From Rugalucina vietnamica (lineage: Eukaryota; Mollusca; Bivalvia; Lucinida; Lucinidae), in contig OZ024880.1 of assembly GCA_964017185.1 (NCBI GenBank), forward strand, positions 42,855,071-42,919,070: a stretch of DNA of 64,000 nt, in the 5' to 3' direction. The first letter of the stretch is position 1; every line of letters starts with the position of its first letter. A model generated the notes under the pieces. That model saw only the letters and a list, made by a program, of their open reading frames with translations. It had not been told where the DNA came from and searched no databases. The position numbers were made by a program, and so were the translations under genes. Positions 26,001 through 32,403 of this stretch are shown here, in pieces.

Positions 26001-26943
26001 AAGTTAGCAGTACGTATAGCACAGAGTTTTGAAACTAATGAAATTTGAGTCAAACTTAGGACTGGTCAGGACCTTGAAACTAAGCAAGTTTAAAGAAAAT
26101 CGTTCGCTCAGTTTTCGAGATATCGAAGTTCGAAATAGCCGACCCCATACCCAATATGGGCAGTATGGGCCATTTTCAAGTTAGCAGTACGTATAGCACA
26201 TAGTTTTGAAACTAATGAAATTTGGGTCAAACTTAGGACTGGTCAGGACCTTGAAACAGGGCAAGTTTAAAGAAAATCGTTCGCTCAGTTTTTGAGATAT
26301 CGAAGTTCGAAATAGCCGACCCCATACCAAATATGGGCAGTATGGGCCATTTTCAAGTTAGCAGTACGTATAGCACAGAGTTTTGAAACTAATGAAATTT
26401 GGGTCAAACTTAGGACTGGTCAGGACCTTGAAACTGGGCAAGTTTAAAGAAAATCGTTCGCTCAGTTTTTGAGATATCGAAGTTCGAAATAGCCGACCCC
26501 ATACCCAATATGGGCAGTATGGGCCATTTTCAAGTTAGCAGTACGTATAGCACAGAGTTTTGAAACTAATGAAATTTGGGTCAAACTTAGGACTGGTCAG
26601 GACCTTGAAACTGGGCAAGTTTAAAGAAAATCGTTTGCTCAGTTTTCGAGATATCGAAGTTCGAAATAGCCGACCCCATACCCAATATGGGCAGTATGGG
26701 CCATTTTCAAGTTAGCATTACGTATAGCACAGAGTTTTGAAACTAATGAAATTTGGGTCAAACTTAGGACTGGTCAGGACCTTGAAACTGGGCAAGTTTA
26801 AAGAAAATCGTTCGCTCAGTTTTCGAGATATCGAAGTTCGATATAGCCGACCCCATACCCAATATGGGCAGTATGGGCCATTTTCAAGTTAGCAGTACGT
26901 ATAGCACAGAGTTTTGAAACTAATGAAATTTGGGTCAAACTTA
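23071..26943 (+). repeat. Tandem 13-monomer (2,301-bp) block, second copy short by one monomer
   Basis: Shared rare variants are 2,301 bp apart: GAAACAGAGCAAG at 23071 and 25372, ATTTGGGACA at 23211 and 25512, GCTCACTTTTTGAG at 23451 and 25752, and AACTAAGCAAG near 23781 and 26082. The next shared marker, TTAGCATTACG, lies at 24591 and 26715, only 2,124 bp apart, so the second copy has lost one 177-bp monomer between about 26082 and 26715. The second copy runs into the transposon insertion at 26944. Confidence 0.8.
26941..26943. repeat. Target-site duplication TTA, left copy
   Basis: Left flank reads CAAACTTA and the right flank at 29323 reads TTAGGACTGG. An uninterrupted monomer reads CAAACTTAGGACTGG. 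Removing the insert plus one TTA restores the monomer exactly, so TTA was duplicated on insertion. Confidence 0.9.
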
Positions 26944-26982
26944 TGCCTAGGTCACACTAGCAATTACGTACGCTGCGGATAG
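26944..26982 (+). repeat. Left terminal inverted repeat
   Basis: 39 bp beginning TGCCTAGGTCACACTAGC and ending TACGCTGCGGATAG. It pairs with the reverse complement of 29275-29322 with a few substitutions (CACACTAGCAATT against CACATTAGCACTT) and lacks a 9-bp GTCACTGCG segment present in the right copy. The outer 13 bp are identical at both ends. Confidence 0.9.
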
Positions 26983-27060
26983 TTGTGGATACTAAACGTA
27001 ACAATCCGCAGGAATTAGTGGGCGGGGCTAACTGTTTTTAATGAATTTACTTAATTATAA

Positions 27061-27470
27061 TTACCTTTAAATACGGATTCATACGGTATAGTTGCGGATA
27101 TATTCGGATACATACGGAAAGTAACTTGTCTACATACCTTTCGATACCATCTGTTACGTTTAGACACGGACATGCACCTTCAGATACGCATTTGTTACGC
27201 TTTCTTGCGTATAAAACGCTGCAATGTGATGCAACTACTCGCTGTTTATTGTCAAAGTACAGTCACACTAGCACATACGGATACGACGGACGCTACGGAC
27301 ATGTCATACGTATCTATCCGTTATATCCGTAACAATTCGCATCGTATACGTATATGACCGTAGCTGTACGTGTTGTATCCGCAGGGTCCGTAGAATCCGC
27401 GCACAAATTTTGAAAAAAGTCAAACTTTCGATACGGACGAAACATCCGTATCTGCACGTGAAGAAATTGT
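27061..27470. repeat. Left subterminal cluster of TACGG/CCGTA words
   Basis: About ten TACGG or CCGTA words in both orientations (ATACGGATAC, CTACGGAC, TATCCGTAAC, GATACGGACG and others) occur in roughly 400 bp, mirrored by a similar cluster at the right end. Dense short subterminal repeats next to terminal inverted repeats are known transposase-binding regions in several DNA transposon families; that role here is inference. A short open frame at 27126-27332 lies in this tract and I do not consider it a gene. Confidence 0.65.
27262..27273 (+). repeat. Internal copy of the terminal-repeat core
   Basis: GTCACACTAGCA here is identical to 26951-26962 inside the left terminal repeat, in the same orientation, 311 bp further in. 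It is followed by CATACGGATACG, in the style of the subterminal repeats. It may be a relic of an older terminus or of a tandem or nested relative of the same element. Confidence 0.6.
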
Positions 27471-27484
27471 AGAACATAATATGC

Positions 27485-27745
27485 TTTGATTGATTGTTTG
27501 TTTGATCAATTGGTCGGTCGATTGATTGCTCGATCGCGATCGATCTCTCGGTCGATCGATAGACTGATTGATCATGATCGATCAATTGATTGATCGAGTG
27601 AAAGTTCGAGTGATCGATCAAGACCGATCGGCTGATAGATCGATTGAGTGATCGTTCTTTCGATCATCGAGTGATTGATCGATGCGATCGATCGATTGAT
27701 TGAATCTTGACGGATATGTCGAGTGATTGATCAATCGAGTGATAG
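27485..27745. repeat. Degenerate GATC/GATT tetranucleotide tract
   Basis: About 260 bp composed mostly of GATT, GATC, GGTC and GAGT tetranucleotides (TCGATCGCGATCGATC, GATCGATCGATTGATTG and similar). GATC is self-complementary, so many overlapping short palindromes exist. Minus-strand open frames through this tract (27304-27621 and 27618-27821) are rich in Ser, Asp, Ile, Arg and Gln because they translate the tetranucleotide; they are not protein genes. Confidence 0.85.
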
Positions 27746-27807
27746 TCGTAAAACAATTTCTCATAAAACTATAATTTGAGTAACATTTGTGTGTTTGCTT
27801 TTCCGTT
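27746..27807. other. Short spacer between GATC tract and palindromic element
   Basis: About 60 bp of unremarkable AT-rich sequence. I see no recognisable motif, gene or repeat. Confidence 0.5.
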
Positions 27808-27915
27808 CCCAGCAGGCACATGACGTCACAATGACGTCAGATCGACGTCGATGCGACGTCATGACGTCGCATCGACGTTGATATGACGTCATTCTTACTT
27901 CATGTGCCCGATGGG
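27808..27915. mobile_element. 108-bp palindromic element rich in TGACGTCA/GACGTC
   Basis: The whole segment is symmetric about the 27861/27862 axis. Its ends are CCCAGCAGGCACATG and the reverse complement of CCCATCGGGCACATG. The central 24 bp (27850-27873) are a perfect palindrome, and the arms continue outward with few mismatches. It contains repeated GACGTC and TGACGTCA. This looks like a miniature inverted-repeat or foldback element nested in the larger transposon. TGACGTCA is also the CREB/ATF site, but here it follows from the palindrome, so I do not call a promoter. I cannot define a target duplication with confidence. Confidence 0.75.
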
Positions 27916-28008
27916 TTTGTTGGTTCTCCATGTTTTCTTAGATATTGCAGCCTGCTTCTCAACTATTGAAAGCAATGCAAAATCTCCTTCTGAGGAATCC
28001 GTATTTTT
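27916..28008. other. Spacer between two nested elements
   Basis: About 90 bp with no gene, motif or repeat that I recognise. Confidence 0.5.
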
Positions 28009-28106
28009 AGCTCACCTGAGCCGTAGGCTCACAAGGTGAGCTTATGGGATGGCAATGCTCCGTCCGTCGTCCGTCGTCGTCCGTCGTGGTCGTCCGTCCA
28101 CAATTT

Positions 28107-28398
28107 CAAAGATCTTCTCCTCTGAAACCGCTTTGTCAATCAAAGCCAAACTTCATATGGAGCATCCTTGGGAAGGTCGAAAGGAAGTTTATACAAGTGG
28201 TCATGGTCACATGACCAAGATGGCTGCCATGGCTATAAATAGAAAAAAAACTTTAAAAATCTTCTTCTCCAGAACCAGAAGGCCAATGATTTTGAAACTT
28301 GGTGTGAAGCATCAGGGAATAGAGCTCTACAAAGTTTATATAAATCATGTCCCTGGGATGACCATGACCTATTTTACGGCAAGGTCAACATAGGTCGC
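28107..28398 (+). repeat. Body unit A of the bivalve-type repeat
   Basis: About 292 bp from CAAAGATCTTCTCC to ATAGGTCGC. It aligns along its length with unit B starting 432 bp downstream, sharing ATCAAAGCCAAACTT, TATGGAGCAT, CCATGGCTATAAATAG, CCAGAACCAGAAGGCC, GAGCTCTACAAAGTTTATAT and GACCTATTTTA. A TATA-like TATAAATA is at 28234-28241. Confidence 0.8.
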
Positions 28399-28538
28399 TC
28401 ATGCATTTGAATGGGGAAAAGTGTTAAAATGTCATTTGTAGGAAAAAACTTGTAGGAAATGGGAAAATGGACTTCAGATTGATGATTCTGAAAAAATTTG
28501 GACCCCGGGGCAATATACATGTATATTACAGTGATATT
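28399..28538. other. Linker between body units A and B
   Basis: About 140 bp without similarity to either unit. It contains a perfect 16-bp palindrome AATATACATGTATATT at 28512-28527. Nothing else recognisable. Confidence 0.55.
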
Positions 28539-28832
28539 CAAAGATCTTCTTCTCTGAAACTGCTTGGCTAATCAAAGCCAAACTTTATATGGAGCATTGT
28601 TAGGAAGTGGGAATGAAAGTGTATGTAAATGGTCAAGGTCACATGTCCAAGATGGCCGCCATGGCTATAAATAGTAAAAACTTAAAAAAAAAATCTTCTT
28701 TTCCAGAACCAGAAGGCCTATGTTTTTGAAACTAAGCATGAAGCATCAGGAAGAGGAGCTCTACAAAGTTTATATAAATCATGACCCTGGGATGACCTTG
28801 ACCTATTTTATGGCAAGGTCAGCTGAGGTCGC
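28539..28832 (+). repeat. Body unit B of the bivalve-type repeat
   Basis: About 294 bp, a diverged direct copy of unit A. It carries TATAAATA at 28666-28673, directly after AAGATGGCCGCCATGGC. Two exact TCAAGGTCA words occur in opposite orientations, at 28633-28641 (plus) and 28793-28801 (minus, read as TGACCTTGA). TCAAGGTCA is the known half-site of ERR and NR5A nuclear receptors; whether it functions here is unknown. In unit A the equivalent positions read TCATGGTCA and TGACCATGA. Confidence 0.8.
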
Positions 28833-28855
28833 ATATCCCAGATCTCAGGTGAGCC

Positions 28856-29080
28856 TTTACAGGACCATTTGTCCTCTGGTTGTTAGTTATTCGTACTGGC
28901 TAAAGGAATGCATTGAAAGCACGAGCACATTTGTGAGCATTTGGACGCACGGGCGATTCAGTGAGTAAGCTGTATACTTTTCGTCACATAACTGTTCGCC
29001 GACAAAGACCGTAACCGAACAAAATAGCACATATGAAACAGTATCGATCCGCAACAAATGCTTACGATAAGATACGTTTA
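28856..29080. other. Unclassified interior of the transposon
   Basis: About 225 bp between the bivalve-type repeat and the right subterminal region. I see no gene, known motif or repeat. Confidence 0.5.
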
Positions 29081-29274
29081 GTTACGGAATAGATACGGTT
29101 TTCGATACCGATTAGATACGGACAATTACGGGTTTTTCATCCGTTTCTGATTTTTGACAATTCTCAAAGCTTAGCTGCGGATCTTCCGTGCCCTGAAAAT
29201 AATGCACGTACAGATACAGACTTTTACGGATATGATACGAATCGTTACGGACAGGACGGACAAATACGGAAGCC
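29081..29274. repeat. Right subterminal cluster of TACGG/CCGTA words
   Basis: Repeated TACGGA-type words (ATACGGACAATTACGGG, TTTTACGGATATG, GTTACGGAC, AATACGGAAG) fill the last ~200 bp before the right terminal repeat and mirror the left cluster in composition. I read it as the paired subterminal region of the same transposon. Confidence 0.65.
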
Positions 29275-29322
29275 CTATCCGCAGCGTACGCAGTGACCGT
29301 AAGTGCTAATGTGACCTAGGCA
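29275..29322 (-). repeat. Right terminal inverted repeat
   Basis: 48 bp ending in TGTGACCTAGGCA. On the reverse strand it reads TGCCTAGGTCACATTAGC, continues through TTACG, then a 9-bp GTCACTGCG absent from the left repeat, then TACGCTGCGGATAG. The pairing defines this end of the element to the base. Confidence 0.9.
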
Positions 29323-29325
29323 TTA
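29323..29325. repeat. Target-site duplication TTA, right copy
   Basis: TTA directly abuts the right terminal repeat and continues as TTAGGACTGG, the normal monomer sequence. Confidence 0.9.
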
Positions 29326-29864
29326 GGACTGGTCAGGACCTTGAAACTGGGCAAGTTTAAAGAAAATCGTTCGCTCAGTTTTTGAGATATCGAAGTTCGA
29401 AATAGCCGACCCCATACCCAATATGGGCAGTATGGGCCATTTTCAAGTTAGCAGTACGTATAGCACAGAGTTTTGAAACTAATGAAATTTAGGTCAAACT
29501 TAGGACTGGTCAGGACCTTGAAACTGGGTTATTTTAAAGAAAATCGTTCGCTCAGTTTTTGAGATATCGAAGTTCGAAATAGCCGACCCCATACCCAATA
29601 TGAACAGTATGGGCCATTTTCAAGTTAGCAGTACGTATAGTCAGAGAGTTTTGAAACTAATGAAATTTGGGTCAAACTTAGGACTGGTCAGGACCTTGAA
29701 ACTGGGCAAGTTTAAAGAAAATCGTTCGCTCAGTTTTCGAGATATCGAAGTTCGAAATAGCCGACCCCATACCCAATATGGGCAGTATGGGCCATTTTCA
29801 AGTTAGCAGTACGTATAGTCAGAGAGTTTTGAAACTAATGAAATTTGGGTCAAACTTAGGACTG
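29326..29864 (+). repeat. Subfamily L array resumed after the insertion
   Basis: About three plus-oriented monomers continue the phase broken at 26943. The first resumes at GGACTGGTCAGG. The next still has TATAGCACAGAG, but the last two carry TATAGTCAGAGAG (about 29635 and 29814), the form also found at the far left edge. Other irregularities are TTTAGGTC, GGGTTATTTTAAAG and ATATGAACAG. The last monomer breaks off at TTAGGACTG. An open frame at 29600-29806 is a product of the repeat. Confidence 0.9.
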
Positions 29865-29920
29865 AAAATGAAAATGGACTGACTGACTGACTGACTGGAC
29901 TGACTTTCAGGACTGACTGA
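29861..29920. repeat. GACT microsatellite at the inversion junction
   Basis: The plus monomer ends in TTAGGACTGAAAATG and passes into a broken run of GACT/ACTG tetranucleotides (29877-29920, with a TTTCAG interruption), which leads straight into CTTGAAAATGGCCC, a monomer in the opposite orientation. The seed is plausibly the GGACTG already present in the monomer, expanded by slippage or added during end joining. Confidence 0.85.
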
Positions 29921-31336
29921 CTTGAAAATGGCCCATACTGCCCATATTCGGTATGGGGTCGGCTATCTCGAACACCGATATCTCAAAAACTGAGCGAACG
30001 ATTTTCTTTAAACTCGCCCAGTTTCAAGGTCCTGACCAGTCCTAAGCTTGACCAAAATTTCATTTGTTTCAAAACTCTCTGACTATACGTACTGCTAACT
30101 TGAAAATGGCCCATACTGTCCTTATTGGGTATGGGGTCGGCTATCTCGAACACCGATATCTCGAAAACTGAGCGAACGATTTTCTTTAAACTCGCCCAGT
30201 TACAAGGTCCTGACCAGTCCTAAGTTTGACCAAAATTTCATTAGTTTCAAAACTCTCTAATATGCGTACTGCTAACTTGAAAATGGCCCATACTGCCCAT
30301 ACTGGGTATGGCGTAGGCTATCTCGAACACCGATATCTCGAAAACTGAGCGAACGATTTTCTTTTAACTCGCCCAGTTTCAAGGTACTGACCAGTCCTAA
30401 GATTGACCAAAATTTCATTTGTTTCAAAACTCTCTGACTATACGTACTGGTAACTTGAAAATGGCCCATACTGTCCATATTCGGTATGGGGTCGGCTATC
30501 TCGAACACCGATATCTCGAAAACTGAGCGAACGATTTTCTTTAAACTCGCCCAGTTTCAAGGTCCTGACCAGTCCTAAGTTTGACCCAAATTTCATTAGT
30601 TTCAAAACTCTCTAATATGCATACTGCTCACTTGAAAATGGCCCATAATGCCCATATTGGGTATGGCGTCGGCTATCTCGAACACCGATATCTCGAAAAC
30701 TGAGCGAACGATTTTCTTTAAACTCGCCCAGTTTCAAGGTCCTGACTAGTCCTAAGTTTTGACCAAAATTTCATTAGTTTCAAAACTCTCTGACTATACG
30801 TACTGCTAAATTGAAAATGGTCCATACTGTCCATATTGGGTATGGGGTCGGCTATCTCGAACACCGATATCTCAAAAACTGAGCGAACGATTCTCTTTAA
30901 ACTCGCCCAGTTTCAAGGTCCTGACCAGTCCTAAGTTTGACCAAAATTTCATTAGTTTCAAAACTCTGTGCTATACGCACTGCTAACTTGAAAATGGCCC
31001 ATACTGTCCATATTCGGTATGGGGTCGGCTATCTCGAACACCGATATCTCAAAAACTGAACGAACGATTTTCTTTAAACTCGCCCAGTTTTAAGGTCCTG
31101 ACCAGTCCTAAGTTTGACGAAAATTTCATTTGTTTCAAAACTCTCTAATATGCGTACTGCTAACTTGAAAATGGCCCATACTGTCCATATTCGGTATGGG
31201 GTCGGCTATCTCGAACACCGATATCTCGAAAACTGAGCGAACGATTTTCTTTAAACTCGCCCAGTTTCAAGGTCCTGACCAGTCCTAAGTTTGACCAAAA
31301 TTTCATTTGTTTCAAAACTCTCTAATATGCGTACTG
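29921..31336 (-). repeat. Diverged junction-proximal monomers of the R array
   Basis: The first eight or so monomers carry many private changes (GTCCTTATTGGG, AATATGCATACTGCTCAC, TAAGTTTTGACC, GTGCTATACGCACTGC, GTTACAAGG) and do not show the clean four-monomer order seen further right. This matches decay at an array edge, here at the inversion junction rather than at unique DNA. Confidence 0.75.
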
Positions 31337-32403
31337 CTAACTTGAAAATGGCCCATACTGCCCATATTGGGTATGGCGTCGGCTATCTCGAACACCGATA
31401 TCACGAAAACTGAGCGAACGATTTTCTTTAAACTCGCCCAGTTTCAAGGTCCTGACCAGTCCTAAGTTTGACCAAAATTTCATTAGTTTCAAAACTCTCT
31501 GACTATACGTACTGCTAACTTGAAAATGGCCCATACTGTCCATATTCGGTATGGGGTCGGCTATCTCGAACACCGATATCTCGAAAACTGAGCGAACGAT
31601 TTTCTTTAATCTCGCCCAGTTTTAAGGTCCTGACCAGTCCTAAGTTTGACCAAAATTTCATTTGTTTCAAAACTCTCTAATATGCGTACTGCTAACTTGA
31701 AAATGGCCCATACTGCCCATATTGGGTATGGCGTCGGCTATCTCGAACACCGATATCTCGAAAACTGAGCGAACGTTTTTCTTTAAACTCGCCCAGTTTC
31801 AAGGTCCTGACCAGTCCTAAGTTTGACCAAAATTTCATTTGTTTCAAAACTCTCTAATATGCGTACTGCTAACTTGAAAATGGCCCATACTGTCCATATT
31901 CGGTATGGGGTCGGCTATCTCGAACACCGATGTCTCGAAAACTGAGCGAACGATTTTCTTTAAACTCGCCCAGTTTCAAGGTTTTGACCAGTCCTATGTT
32001 TGACCAAAATTTCATTTGTTTCAAAACTCTCTAATATGCGTACTGCTAACTTGAAAATGGCCCATACTGCCCATATTGGGTATGGCGTCGGCTATCTCGA
32101 ACACCGATATCACAAAAACTGAGCGAACGATTTTCTTTAAACTCGCCCAGTTTCAAGGTCCTGACCAGTCCTAAGTTTGACCAAAATTTCATTAGTTTCA
32201 AAACTCTCTGACTATACGTACTGCTAACTTGAAAATGGCCCATACTGTCCATATTCGGTATGGGGTCGGCTATCTCGAACACCGTTATCTCGAAAACTGA
32301 GCGAACGATTTTCTTTAAACTCGCCCAGTTTCAAGGTCCTGACCAGTCCTAAGTTTGACCAAAATTTCATTTGTTTCAAAACTCTCTAATATGCGTACTG
32401 CTA

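Larger units (their letters stand above)
357..26943 (+). repeat. Satellite array, subfamily L, 177-bp monomer
   Basis: About 150 head-to-tail copies of a 177-bp monomer. GGGCCATTTTCAAG recurs at 177-bp steps (for example 511, 688 and 865 for CCATTTT). Diagnostic subfamily L words are CTGGGCAAGTTTAAAG, ATCGAAGTTCGAAATAGCC, CCCAATATGGGCAGTATGG and TATAGCACAGAG. Phasing is nearly perfect: a variant GCAGATCG recurs at 351, 2652, 4422, 6369, 11325 and 16098, with spacings of 13, 10, 11, 28 and 27 monomers, the last short by one 6-bp deletion. Variation is mostly a small shared set of substitutions (GAAACTGGG/GAAACAGGG, CCTTGAAAC/CCTTAAAAC, TTTTCGAG/TTTTTGAG, CAATTTTGGAG, TTTGGGTC/TTTGAGTC). It lacks any long open frame and is not expected to encode protein. 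A centromeric or pericentromeric role is possible but not shown. Confidence 0.97.
28009..28855 (+). mobile_element. Bivalve-type repeat with CTCACCTGAG ends and duplicated body
   Basis: The left end is AGCTCACCTGAGCC and the right end is CTCAGGTGAGCC, inverted copies of GCTCACCTGAG. Near the left end TGAGCCGTAGGCTCA adds a small hairpin, followed by a GTCCGTCGTC-rich leader (28060-28100). The body holds two related units of about 290 bp (28107-28398 and 28539-28832). I recognise the leader, the ends and the AAGATGG(C/T)(C/T)GCCATGG phrase as a family abundant in bivalve genomes, from memory rather than a search. No transposase is encoded. Plus-strand open frames at 28049-28393 and 28720-28968 lie in this repeat and look fortuitous. 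Confidence 0.75.
26944..29322. mobile_element. Nested non-autonomous DNA transposon with TTA duplication (PIF/Harbinger-like?)
   Basis: This 2,379-bp insert splits one satellite monomer. Its ends are inverted repeats beginning TGCCTAGGTCACA, and a 3-bp TTA duplication flanks it. I find no transposase: the open frames inside are short and overlap repeats, so the element must be mobilised in trans. A TTA/TAA 3-bp duplication fits PIF/Harbinger elements; other superfamilies with 3-bp duplications (for example Zator or Academ) are alternatives, and superfamily assignment rests on the duplication alone. Inside lie a GATC/GATT tract, a 108-bp palindromic element and an ~846-bp bivalve-type repeat, so this is a composite grown by nested insertion. 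The satellite continues in perfect register beyond it. Confidence 0.85.

Noticed and set aside
27126-27821. Short open frames in the left part of the inserted element
   Set aside because: They lie in subterminal repeats and in the GATC/GATT tract, and their amino-acid composition simply mirrors the tetranucleotide. No transposase signature such as a DDE triad or helix-turn-helix is visible.
27818-27893. CREB/ATF (TGACGTCA) promoter cluster
   Set aside because: The sites are a by-product of a palindromic mobile element. No TATA box, transcript or gene stands nearby.
28049-28968. Open frames of 114 and 82 codons in the bivalve-type repeat
   Set aside because: Units A and B are related at DNA level but their open frames are not kept in parallel. 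The sequence matches a non-coding repeat family, and the frames include the TATA-like and GTCCGTC tracts.
26944-29322. piggyBac element (TTAA target)
   Set aside because: The duplicated target is TTA only (left CTTA followed by the element, right TTAGG), not TTAA, and the ends do not have the CCC(T/A) start expected for that family.
29861-29920. Telomere-like repeat at the junction
   Set aside because: The unit is GACT/ACTG, not TTAGGG or another known telomeric repeat, and it lies inside the satellite with arrays on both sides.
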